From contig CALQCP020000128.1 in assembly GCA_943329105.2 (NCBI GenBank), positions 1 through 6,768 on the forward strand: a stretch of DNA of 6,768 nt, read 5' to 3'. This stretch comes from Chitinophaga pinensis. GTDB lineage: Bacteria > Planctomycetota > Phycisphaerae > Phycisphaerales > SM1A02. Below, piece after piece: positions 1 through 5,497 of this stretch. Positions within the stretch are counted from its first letter, which is position 1. Each line of letters begins with the position of its first letter. Both the position numbers and the translations under genes were made by a program. The notes under the pieces were generated by a model. It was not told the origin of the DNA and searched no databases. It saw only the letters and a program-made list of their open reading frames with translations.

Positions 1-21
1 AAACCGGTTCGAAATACGCAT
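1..21 (-). CDS. Start of a second PEP-CTERM-type secreted protein gene (partial, runs off the left edge)
   Basis: Only the first seven codons are in the window, reading M-R-I-S-N-R-F on the minus strand. They match the first seven residues of the complete gene at 335-964, with 20 of 21 bases identical. A GGAG Shine-Dalgarno core lies at 31-34, 9 nt before the ATG, at the same spacing as in the complete gene. The leader upstream is also homologous. This makes a tandem paralogue with a similar signal peptide the simplest reading. The mature protein cannot be seen, so only the export signal and its 5' region are known to be shared. An alternative is that only the 5' segment was duplicated and the body beyond the edge is unrelated or broken. 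Confidence 0.72.
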
Positions 22-77
22 TGTTCTGATCTCCGAAATAAGGGGAAACGGATGCCTGGTAGTAGGAACTTCCAGGC
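1..77 (-). repeat. Leader/start-codon repeat, copy A
   Basis: This segment aligns with 944-1019 with scattered substitutions and a net one-base length difference. It covers the first seven codons, the ATG, the GGAG ribosome binding site, a GGGGAAAC block (plus-strand reading, 42-49) and a segment ending in CAGGC (73-77). Identity is highest over the first 49 bases and falls off after that. The repeat is in direct orientation, as expected for tandem gene duplication. Confidence 0.85.
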
Positions 78-96
78 TAGGAATAATCTTCAAATC

Positions 97-125
97 AGAG
101 TCAGAAAGTGGGAACATTCTGCTCT
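97..125 (-). promoter_or_regulatory. Leader hairpin A, upstream of the partial PEP-CTERM-type gene
   Basis: Bases 97-100 pair with 122-125 and 102-106 pair with 117-121, giving nine pairs with one bulged base (101). They enclose a 10-nt loop reading AGTGGGAACA on the plus strand. The loop core lies about 87 nt upstream of the start codon at 21. A hairpin with nearly the same loop but different stem bases lies 88 nt upstream of the paralogue start (1044-1070). Conserved loop plus changed but still paired stem suggests a transcribed RNA structure or a protein-binding site. Which of these applies cannot be told from two copies. Confidence 0.45.
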
Positions 126-249
126 TACGGAACACCATGCCACGGGTCCGGTCTTATAAAAGTAATAGGTGAACGCATTTTTAAAGAAACATGCAGAATT
201 CTGATAAATAGTCGCATCTGGGCGCATAGCGGCTGATCCATGCAAATGA

Positions 250-279
250 ACAGGGGTAGCCCAAGTGGGCTACCCCTGT
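250..279 (-). terminator. Strong hairpin, probable terminator of the PEP-CTERM-type gene
   Basis: A perfect 13-bp inverted repeat (ACAGGGGTAGCCC with its complement) encloses a 4-nt loop at 263-266. It starts 56 nt after the stop codon of the minus-strand gene at 335-964 and precedes the next gene's promoter region, which is where a terminator belongs. On the minus strand the stem is followed by TTCATTTGC, a weak U-tract. It is therefore either a poor intrinsic terminator or an mRNA 3'-end stabiliser. Confidence 0.6.
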
Positions 280-334
280 GATTTCACGCGTAGTTCAGGC
301 AGATGTCTGCCCGAGATGGAGCGTCAGTCCCGTC

Positions 335-964
335 TTAGTTGCGACGGCGACGGCCGCCGGCGAGGCCAGCGACGCCGAGGAGAGCGATCGCGCCTGGGGC
401 TGGGGTGACTACGATCGAAGCGCCAGCGGTTGACTCGTAAGCGTAGTCAACCACGGTGCGGGTCATCGAGGTGCCCGAGCTGCCAGCGGCGCCCATCAGG
501 AAGCGCATCCAGCCGTAGTGGGTGAGCGTGTCAGCGCCAACGAACTTGAAGCCGATAACGTTCTCTGCGCTGTATTGCCAGTTGCCAGCAGCGGAACCGA
601 ACACCACGCCAGTGGTGGCGGTGTTGAAGGAGCCAGTGGAGCCGACCGAAGTGCCGACGGCAAGGTTGCCTGCAGGCCCGGTCGTCACGCCCGGATAGCG
701 CATCTGGCCGCCACCGGTGGAGTTGAAGAAGTTCATGCCGCCACCGGTCATGTACGGGTTGACGTCCCATCCTGGAACGCCGGAGCCTGGGCCGTTGCTC
801 AGGGTGTTGGTCTCCACGTTGATGTAGCAGCCATCGATGTCGACGGCGCAAACGAAGTTGACGGGGCCACTGTAGACGACGGCGGCATTGGCAGCGGCAG
901 CAGCGCCCATGGCGACAGCAGCGGCAGCGACGATGTGCTTCTCAAAGCGGTTCGAAATACGCAT
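335..964 (-). CDS. Secreted PEP-CTERM-type sorting-signal protein, function unknown
   Basis: This is a 209-residue exported protein. Residues 1-27 form a signal peptide with basic residues (R2, R6, K9, H10), an alanine-rich core (11-25) and a likely cleavage site after A-N-A (27). The mature part is rich in Gly, Ser, Thr and Asn and has two cysteines (C39, C46) that could form a disulfide. Residues about 138-185 resemble a module common in PEP-CTERM proteins, with H-Y-G-W-M-R-F (149-155), V-V-D-Y-A-Y-E (171-177) and a following Ala-Gly-Ala-Ser-Ile segment. The tail is a tripartite sorting signal: P-A-P-G-A at 188-192, a hydrophobic stretch to about 203, and R-R-R-R at 205-208. It has PAPGA where the classic signal has PEP. 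Such tails are recognised by exosortase-type systems, which process proteins at the cytoplasmic membrane. The ATG is supported by the GGAG at 974-977 and by the conserved start of the paralogue. The role of the mature protein is not recognisable. Confidence 0.85.
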   Translation of the reverse strand: MRISNRFEKHIVAAAAVAMGAAAAANAAVVYSGPVNFVCAVDIDGCYINVETNTLSNGPGSGVPGWDVNPYMTGGGMNFFNSTGGGQMRYPGVTTGPAGNLAVGTSVGSTGSFNTATTGVVFGSAAGNWQYSAENVIGFKFVGADTLTHYGWMRFLMGAAGSSGTSMTRTVVDYAYESTAGASIVVTPAPGAIALLGVAGLAGGRRRRN

Positions 965-1019
965 TTTTCTGATCTCCGAAATAGGGGAAACATAGTCCTG
1001 CGAAGGGGAACTTGCAGGC
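944..1019 (-). repeat. Leader/start-codon repeat, copy B
   Basis: This is the partner of the copy at 1-77. It includes codons 1-7 of the complete PEP-CTERM-type gene, its start, its ribosome binding site and about 55 nt of leader. The segment reads GGGGAAAC at 984-991 and ends in CAGGC at 1015-1019, as in copy A. After codon seven no comparison is possible because copy A leaves the window. Confidence 0.85.
974..977 (-). promoter_or_regulatory. Ribosome binding site GGAG for the PEP-CTERM-type gene
   Basis: GGAG on the minus strand lies 9 nt upstream of the ATG at 964-962. The same element with the same spacing precedes the paralogue start (31-34), which fixes both start codons. Confidence 0.75.
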
Positions 1020-1043
1020 GGAAGGTGGACTGCCGGGAGGCAG

Positions 1044-1070
1044 AGATCTGAGTGGGAAACAATCAGATCT
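1044..1070 (-). promoter_or_regulatory. Leader hairpin B, upstream of the PEP-CTERM-type gene
   Basis: AGATCTGA (1044-1051) and TCAGATCT (1063-1070) form a perfect 8-bp stem around an 11-nt loop, GTGGGAAACAA on the plus strand. The loop core begins 88 nt upstream of the start codon, against 87 nt for the equivalent hairpin (97-125) in the tandem paralogue. The loop is conserved and the stem bases are not. The site may lie in the 5' untranslated RNA. As DNA it could also be a dyad operator. Confidence 0.5.
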
Positions 1071-1143
1071 GCAACGAATGTGTCACTAACTCTGCTGGGT
1101 GCAAGAATTTCTAACGATTCTAACTAAATTTTGTGTTAAGTCC

Positions 1144-1149
1144 TATAAT
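1144..1149 (+). promoter_or_regulatory. Possible -10 box (TATAAT) for the fucosidase gene
   Basis: A perfect TATAAT lies in the AT-rich part of the divergent region on the plus strand, 171 nt before the fucosidase ATG. No good -35 hexamer stands 16-18 nt upstream (1121-1126 reads TAACTA). The match may be chance in an AT-rich stretch. Confidence 0.22.
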
Positions 1150-1309
1150 TATGTCATTGCAGCCAAGGATTCCGGGGTTGCTTCGCGTAAAACACATAGT
1201 TTCCACGACATTGCGCGCCACGGTGTGCGCACTGGTCACCCAAGAACCCGCGATGGTGAGCATGGCGAGTCATGAATGGGTTGCCAATTCCGCGCGTAGA
1301 TTCAGCCAC

Positions 1310-1315
1310 AAGGAG
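1310..1315 (+). promoter_or_regulatory. Ribosome binding site AAGGAG for the fucosidase gene
   Basis: A full AAGGAG lies 5 nt before the ATG at 1321. An in-frame TAG at 1297-1299 rules out a longer start. Together these fix the start codon. Confidence 0.8.
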
Positions 1316-1320
1316 ATGTA

Positions 1321-2853
1321 ATGACCGCCGCCGCCTTCACCCTCGCTGTACTCGCCCAACTTGCCATGCTTTCTGCACCCACCCCGCCGCTCCCGGAGAT
1401 TGCGCCCGTACCGACGCCTGCGCAACGGGCATGGCAGGACATGGAATTCACGGGGTTCATCCACTTCGGTCCAAACACCTTCACGGACCGCGAATGGGGT
1501 CACGGCGACGAACCCGCCGCCGCGTTCACACCCTCCGCGCTTGATGCGCGACAGTGGGTGCGCGTGATGAAAGCGGCTGGCATCACCGGCGTGGTCATCA
1601 CCGCCAAGCACCACGATGGATTCTGCAATTGGCCCACGGCTATGAGTGCGCATTCGGTGAAGTCGAGCCCCTGGAAAGGCGGCGCGGGCGACGTTCTGCG
1701 GGAGTTGAGCGAGGCATGTCGCGAGGCGGGGCTCAAGTTTGGCGTGTACCTCTCGCCGTGGGACCGCAACAATCCGGCGTACGGAACCGGCGAGGCATAC
1801 AACGAGTATTTCCGCAAGCAGCTCCGCGAGGTGCTCACCAACTACGGGCCAGTGCACGAAGTCTGGTTTGACGGCGCGTGTGGTGAAGGCCCAAACGGCA
1901 AGAAACAGGTCTACGACTTCCCAAGCTTTGAGCGCACCGTGCGCGAATGTCAGCCGAATGCGGTGATCTTTAGTGATGTGGGCCCGGATGTTCGTTGGGT
2001 GGGAAATGAGAACGGCTGGGCCGGAGAAACCAATTGGGCGATGCTCAAGGTGAAGGGGCACGGTCGCGGTGCGGACAATCCGCCGAGTGGCAAGAGCCTG
2101 ACTGAGGGCGATGAAGACGGCGAGGCGTGGATTCCCGCGGAATGCGATGTGAGCATCCGGCCGGGTTGGTTCTATCACGCGCATGAAGATGACAAGGTGA
2201 AGTCTCCGGCGGAGTTGTTCGATCTGTGGGAGCGAAGTGTTGGGCACAACGCCAATCTGCACCTGAACTTTCCGGTGGATCGGCGCGGGCTGATCCATGA
2301 GAACGATGCTGCTGCGGTGCTTGGCCTGCGCGCGTTGATTGATGCCACGTACGGGCCAGGGACGGACCTTGCGCGCGGGCGTGCGGTGGGCGTAACGAAT
2401 GTGCGTGGCGATGCGCCGCGTTCGGCGAGCGAGCCGCTACGAGATTCTGCGTTCAGTGGGAGCAATGCGGTGGACGGCGATTCCGCCACGTTCTGGGCGA
2501 CCGACGATGCTGTGCGCGCGGCGAATATTGAGGTGGAACTTGATCCGAACGCGGCGTGGGACCGTGTGGTGTTGGCGGAGCCGATTGCGTTCGGTCAGCG
2601 TATTCGTCAGTTCCGGATCAGTGTGCCCGCGGGCAGCGGTACGAGTAACAACGCGCGCGACTGGCGCGTGTTAGCCGAGGGGACCACTGTTGGGCACAAG
2701 CGGATCGTGCGCGTGCCGGTGACGAAGGCGGCGCGTGTGCGCGTGGAGATTCTGGATGCGCGGGCGTGTCCGGCGCTGTCGGCGGTGGAGGTGCATGCGA
2801 CGGCGGGGGGTGTGGGAACGGTGAAGCCTGGGGCGGCGGCGAGCGCGAAGTAA
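1321..2853 (+). CDS. GH29 alpha-L-fucosidase with C-terminal F5/8 type C domain
   Basis: This 510-residue glycoside hydrolase is predicted to release alpha-linked L-fucose from glycans by a retaining mechanism. The N-terminus (about 1-19) is hydrophobic and signal-like but has no Lys or Arg, so export is likely rather than certain. The GH29 barrel spans about 35-345. It shows F-I-H-F-G (46-50), K-H-H-D-G-F (96-101), V-Y-L-S-P-W-D (142-148), V-W-F-D-G (181-185, D184 the expected nucleophile) and W-V-G-N-E (226-230). E230 is the likely acid/base by spacing to D184, with E236 as alternative. A-E-C-D-V-S-I-R-P-G-W-F-Y-H (273-286) is another family block. The motif pattern resembles the GH29-B group, which prefers alpha-1,3/1,4-linked fucose; this subgroup call is inference. 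Residues about 365-492 form a discoidin-like domain, with A-V-D-G-D-S-A-T-F-W-A-T (383-394) as its hallmark, probably glycan-binding. The last 15 or so residues look disordered. No transporter or fucose catabolism gene is adjacent. Confidence 0.9.
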   Translation: MTAAAFTLAVLAQLAMLSAPTPPLPEIAPVPTPAQRAWQDMEFTGFIHFGPNTFTDREWGHGDEPAAAFTPSALDARQWVRVMKAAGITGVVITAKHHDGFCNWPTAMSAHSVKSSPWKGGAGDVLRELSEACREAGLKFGVYLSPWDRNNPAYGTGEAYNEYFRKQLREVLTNYGPVHEVWFDGACGEGPNGKKQVYDFPSFERTVRECQPNAVIFSDVGPDVRWVGNENGWAGETNWAMLKVKGHGRGADNPPSGKSLTEGDEDGEAWIPAECDVSIRPGWFYHAHEDDKVKSPAELFDLWERSVGHNANLHLNFPVDRRGLIHENDAAAVLGLRALIDATYGPGTDLARGRAVGVTNVRGDAPRSASEPLRDSAFSGSNAVDGDSATFWATDDAVRAANIEVELDPNAAWDRVVLAEPIAFGQRIRQFRISVPAGSGTSNNARDWRVLAEGTTVGHKRIVRVPVTKAARVRVEILDARACPALSAVEVHATAGGVGTVKPGAAASAK

Positions 2854-2888
2854 TCCGCTGCGCGCCGTGGAGGCTGTAGCCTTCGAGG

Positions 2889-4349
2889 ATGCGAACGCCT
2901 CACGTGGTGGAGAATTGGATCGACGGACGCAGTCACGGTTCGGTCGGGGGCGAATCGTTGCCGGTGATCGAGCCGGCAACTGGTGCGGAGATTGGGCGCA
3001 TGGCAGCTTCGGGGGCGGCTGATGTGGACTTGGCGCAGACCGCGGCGGCGCGGGCGTTCCCGGCGTGGGCGGCACTGCCGGCAACGGAACGGGCTGCGAT
3101 GCTCGAACGGCTGGCGGGACTGGTGGAGCGCGATGTTGAGCGGTTGGCGTTGTTGGAAAGCACGGACTCGGGGAAGCCCCTGTCGTTGGCGCGCAGCGTG
3201 GACATTCCGCGCGCGGCGGCCAACTTGCGGTTCTTCGCGGAGACAGTGCGAGAGTGGAAAGCTGACGAGGACTTTCGTGCGCCGCATGCGGTTTCGCGCG
3301 TGATGCGGCGAGCGAGCGGCGTGGCTGGATGCATTAGCCCGTGGAACCTACCGCTGTATTTGTTCACTTGGAAGATTGCGCCCGCGTTGGCGGCCGGATG
3401 CACGGTGGTTGCGAAGCCGAGTGAGGAGACGCCGATGACCGCTGCAGCGCTTGGCGAGTTGAGCGCGGAGGCAGGGTTTCCGGCGGGAGTGCTGAATGTG
3501 GTGCAGGGTCGCGGCGCGGAATGCGGTGCGGCGATCGTTCGGCATCCTGGAATTCCGGTGATCACCTTTACGGGCGGGACGGCGACGGGTGCGCACATCA
3601 TGTCGGTGGCGGGTCCGATGTTCAAGCGCACGGCGTTAGAACTTGGCGGCAAGAACCCGACGATCGTGTTTGCTGATGCGGATTTTGACGCGGCGGTGGC
3701 GGGCGCGGTGCGGGCCGGGTTCCAAAATCAAGGGCAGATTTGTCTGTGTGGAAGTCGCGTGTTGGTGGAGCGCGGGATGTACGAACGGTTTCGCGAGGCG
3801 TTCGTGGAGCGCGTGCGTGCGTTGCGCGTGGGCGACCCGATGGATGCGGGGACTGAGCAGGGTTCGCTGGTGTCGGCGGCGCATCGCGGGAAGGTGGCGG
3901 CGGCGGTGGAGCGCGCGCGCGCTGAGGGCGGGCGCGTGTTGTGCGGTGGGCGGGCGCCGGAGCACAGTGAGCTACCCGAGCGGGTACGTGGTGGTGCGTA
4001 TTGGTTGCCGACGGTGATCGAGGGGCTGCCGATGAATTGCGCGACCAACCAAGAAGAGATCTTTGGGCCGGTGGTGACCATCCAGGCGTTCGGTGATGAG
4101 ACCGATGCGGTGCGGCTTGCTAACGAGAGCGTGTACGGATTGGCGGCGAATGTGTGGACGGCCGATCACGCGCGCGGAATGCGCATGGCGGAGCAACTGG
4201 AATTTGGCATTGTGTGGATCAACACGTGGATGTTGCGTGATCTGCGCGTGCCGTTTGGTGGAATGAAGCGATCGGGTGTTGGGCGCGAGGGTGGAGAAGA
4301 GGCGCTGCGATTCTTTGCGGAGCCGAAGTCGGTGACGTGGCCGGGGTAG
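2889..4349 (+). CDS. nbaE: 2-aminomuconate 6-semialdehyde dehydrogenase (ALDH superfamily)
   Basis: This 486-residue NAD-dependent enzyme should oxidise 2-aminomuconate semialdehyde to 2-aminomuconate in the cytosol, a late step of tryptophan and 3-hydroxyanthranilate degradation. The full ALDH fold is present: P-W-N-L-P (151-155, N153 stabilising the thiohemiacetal), A-K-P-S-E (175-179, cofactor binding), F-T-G-G (227-230), E-L-G-G-K (251-255, E251 the general base), G-Q-I-C-L-C (282-287, C285 the nucleophile) and E-I-F-G-P-V (390-395). W-M-L-R-D-L-R-V-P-F-G-G (447-458) and R102/R108 are where known AMSDHs carry arginines that bind the substrate carboxylate. ALDH sequence alone could equally mean 2-hydroxymuconate semialdehyde dehydrogenase. 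The adjacent 2-aminomuconate deaminase and nearby kynurenine genes decide for the amino substrate. It starts 35 nt after the fucosidase stop, with no well-placed Shine-Dalgarno (GAGG abuts the ATG; GGAGG at 2869-2873 is 15 nt away). Confidence 0.88.
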   Translation: MRTPHVVENWIDGRSHGSVGGESLPVIEPATGAEIGRMAASGAADVDLAQTAAARAFPAWAALPATERAAMLERLAGLVERDVERLALLESTDSGKPLSLARSVDIPRAAANLRFFAETVREWKADEDFRAPHAVSRVMRRASGVAGCISPWNLPLYLFTWKIAPALAAGCTVVAKPSEETPMTAAALGELSAEAGFPAGVLNVVQGRGAECGAAIVRHPGIPVITFTGGTATGAHIMSVAGPMFKRTALELGGKNPTIVFADADFDAAVAGAVRAGFQNQGQICLCGSRVLVERGMYERFREAFVERVRALRVGDPMDAGTEQGSLVSAAHRGKVAAAVERARAEGGRVLCGGRAPEHSELPERVRGGAYWLPTVIEGLPMNCATNQEEIFGPVVTIQAFGDETDAVRLANESVYGLAANVWTADHARGMRMAEQLEFGIVWINTWMLRDLRVPFGGMKRSGVGREGGEEALRFFAEPKSVTWPG

Positions 4350-4361
4350 GATTCTTCGGAC

Positions 4362-4787
4362 ATGAGCGAGCAGATCAATTCATCGCGTGCACCTGAGCCG
4401 GTTGGTCCGTATCCGCATGCGCGTCGTGCGGGGAATTTGCTGTTTCTGTCCGGCGTGGGGCCGCGGGTTCGCGGGTCAAAAGAGATCCCGGGCGTGGTGC
4501 TACGCGCGGACGGCAGTATTGCCTCGTATGACATTGAATTGCAGTGCCGCAACTGCTTTGCCAACTGCCGCGCGGTAGTGGAAGATGCGGGCGCGCGCTG
4601 GGAGGATGTGGTGGACGTGACGGTGTTCCTGACGGACATCAAGCGCGACTTTGCGGCGTACAACCGCATCTACGCGGAGTGCTTTGCGGGGCCAGGGAAT
4701 CCAAATCCGACACGCACGACGCTGGGGATTTCGGCGTTGCCGACACCGATCGCCGTGGAGGTGAAGGCGATCGTGGCAATCAAATAG
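4362..4787 (+). CDS. nbaF: 2-aminomuconate deaminase (RidA/YjgF family)
   Basis: This 141-residue enzyme is predicted to hydrolyse 2-aminomuconate to 4-oxalocrotonate (2-oxo-hex-3-enedioate) plus ammonia. It has the small RidA fold, normally a trimer with active sites at subunit interfaces. S-R-A-P-E-P-V-G-P-Y-P-H-A (8-20), F-L-S-G-V-G-P-R (28-35), Y-D-I-E-L-Q-C-R-N (56-64) and V-D-V-T-V-F-L-T-D (84-92) are blocks I associate with the NbaF/AmnD deaminases rather than with generic RidA. R118 in P-T-R-T-T (116-120) matches the arginine that holds the substrate carboxylate in RidA proteins. The gene starts 12 nt after the semialdehyde dehydrogenase stop on the same strand, so the product of one enzyme is the substrate of the next and the two are probably one transcript. 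No clear Shine-Dalgarno precedes the ATG. A broader enamine/imine deaminase role is the main alternative, but context argues against it. Confidence 0.88.
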   Translation: MSEQINSSRAPEPVGPYPHARRAGNLLFLSGVGPRVRGSKEIPGVVLRADGSIASYDIELQCRNCFANCRAVVEDAGARWEDVVDVTVFLTDIKRDFAAYNRIYAECFAGPGNPNPTRTTLGISALPTPIAVEVKAIVAIK

Positions 4788-4791
4788 GTGG

Positions 4792-4835
4792 CGTTCACCA
4801 CTGTGCCCATGAATCAATAGGGACCGGGGTGAACG
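4792..4835. terminator. Possible bidirectional terminator between convergent genes
   Basis: CGTTCACC (4792-4799) and GGTGAACG (4828-4835) form a perfect 8-bp inverted repeat with 28 nt between. Inside it CCC (4807-4809) could pair with GGG (4820-4822). It fills the 52-bp gap where the deaminase and kynB genes converge, so termination is needed from both sides. There is no T-tract on either strand and the loop is long, so the call rests mainly on position. Confidence 0.3.
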
Positions 4836-4839
4836 GCTT

Positions 4840-5466
4840 CTATCTCCGGAGAATGGCGCGAACTGGGCTGGCGTCGGCGCCTTCGATGCGGAGTGGGAGC
4901 GCGATGAGTTCGTAGTGACCCTCTGCGACGCCGTTCAGTACAACGCCTTCGATGATCGAAATGTCATGCGCGAAGAATTGTGCGTGCGTGGGGAGATCTT
5001 TGCTATCGCTGCGATCGACGCTCGGCGTGTCGATGGCAACCAGACGGACGCCGCGCATGTGTAGCCATGGAATCAGCGCCGGATCAAGGGATGCGAAGTC
5101 TGGATTCCAGTGTTCCGGGTTCGGGAATGTTCCCGTGGCAATGATGAGACGCTCGGTGCCGAAGGGGACACGGCCGGCAAGGTCTTGGGCGGTGATCGCT
5201 CGACCGAGTGCGCCTTCAACGCGGACCACGATGCACGGACCAACGTAGAGATCGAGCGGCTGCGCCTCGATCGTTCGACCGCCTTTGCCGTAATGGATGG
5301 GCGCGTCGGCGTGACTGCCAACATGCACAGTGGTGGTCAGCGATGACAACGAAATGTGCTGGCCTTCATCAACGTGCATCAGCTGCGTGCGTGCAAATGG
5401 TGTGTCACCCGGGAATACAGCGATGCGCGCAGAGAGAAGCGGGGAGATGTCAATGATGGTGGACAT
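4840..5466 (-). CDS. kynB: Kynurenine formamidase (cyclase-type arylformamidase, KynB)
   Basis: This enzyme, 208 residues from the chosen ATG, hydrolyses N-formyl-L-kynurenine to L-kynurenine and formate, the second step of tryptophan catabolism. It belongs to the cyclase-fold, metal-dependent family. I-I-D-I-S-P-L-L (4-11) and F-P-G-D-T-P-F (18-24) match the KynB N-terminus. H-V-G-S-H-A-D-A-P-I-H (48-58) is the family metal and active-site motif, with H48, H52 and D54 as ligands. P-S-V-D (148-151), H161 and E173 fit later conserved positions. Length is normal for KynB. A GTG at 5475 would add three residues (M-L-I) but places the conserved I-D-I-S-P motif unusually far in, so I prefer the ATG at 5466. 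Neither start has a clear Shine-Dalgarno. The gene lies about 31 nt after the kmo stop on the same strand, so the two are likely co-transcribed with kmo first. Confidence 0.9.
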   Translation of the reverse strand: MSTIIDISPLLSARIAVFPGDTPFARTQLMHVDEGQHISLSSLTTTVHVGSHADAPIHYGKGGRTIEAQPLDLYVGPCIVVRVEGALGRAITAQDLAGRVPFGTERLIIATGTFPNPEHWNPDFASLDPALIPWLHMRGVRLVAIDTPSVDRSDSKDLPTHAQFFAHDISIIEGVVLNGVAEGHYELIALPLRIEGADASPVRAILRR

Positions 5467-5497
5467 GATGAGCACTCAGGGGAAGCGAAGACTTTCG

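Larger units (their letters stand above)
22..334. other. Intergenic region between the two tandem PEP-CTERM-type genes
   Basis: I see no gene in these 313 bases. The left part (22 to about 125) is the leader of the partial gene, with its ribosome binding site and a hairpin at 97-125. A TATAAG hexamer on the minus strand at about 154-159 is a possible -10 element, but no convincing -35 box stands 16-18 nt from it. The right part holds the hairpins following the gene at 335-964. The strong one is at 250-279. A small one at 298-311 has a GGCAG/CTGCC stem of 5 bp and a 4-nt loop. Base composition is clearly more AT-rich than in the coding parts. Confidence 0.6.
965..1320. other. Divergent intergenic region between PEP-CTERM-type gene and fucosidase
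   Basis: These 356 bases hold no convincing gene. The left third is the leader of the minus-strand gene (ribosome binding site at 974-977, repeat to 1019, hairpin at 1044-1070). The part from about 1080 to 1170 is AT-rich and is the likely promoter zone for both directions. The right end carries the fucosidase ribosome binding site at 1310-1315. A 62-codon reading frame at 1133-1321 has no homology signal I recognise and overlaps the fucosidase start by one base, so I do not call it. Confidence 0.6.

Noticed and set aside
1..1070. The direct repeats at 1-77 and 944-1019 as ends of a mobile element.
   Set aside because: Each repeat is the start of a gene with its ribosome binding site. There is no transposase and there are no terminal inverted repeats or target duplications, so tandem gene duplication explains them better.
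1133..1321. A 62-codon plus-strand reading frame ending in TAA that overlaps the fucosidase ATG by one base, which could suggest a coupled leader peptide.
   Set aside because: It has a GTG start without a ribosome binding site, no recognisable motif and an AT-rich promoter-like beginning. The overlap is explained by the ribosome binding site region of the next gene.
1270..2298. A long (342-codon) open frame on the minus strand opposite the fucosidase.
   Set aside because: It is a shadow of a GC-rich coding strand. The plus-strand frame has all GH29 motifs, while this one has no recognisable domain.
2607..3287. A 226-codon minus-strand frame across the fucosidase end and dehydrogenase start.
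   Set aside because: The product is very rich in Arg, Pro and His, as expected for antisense of high-GC genes, and it spans two well-supported genes on the other strand.
2889..4349. Annotation of the aldehyde dehydrogenase as a betaine aldehyde or 2-hydroxymuconate semialdehyde dehydrogenase.
   Set aside because: The close family makes this possible by sequence, but the directly following 2-aminomuconate deaminase and the nearby kynB and kmo genes point to the aminomuconate substrate.
5467..5475. A GTG start that would lengthen KynB by three residues.
   Set aside because: The ATG at 5466 places the conserved I-D-I-S-P motif near the N-terminus as is usual for KynB, and there is no ribosome binding site favouring the GTG. 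It cannot be fully excluded.
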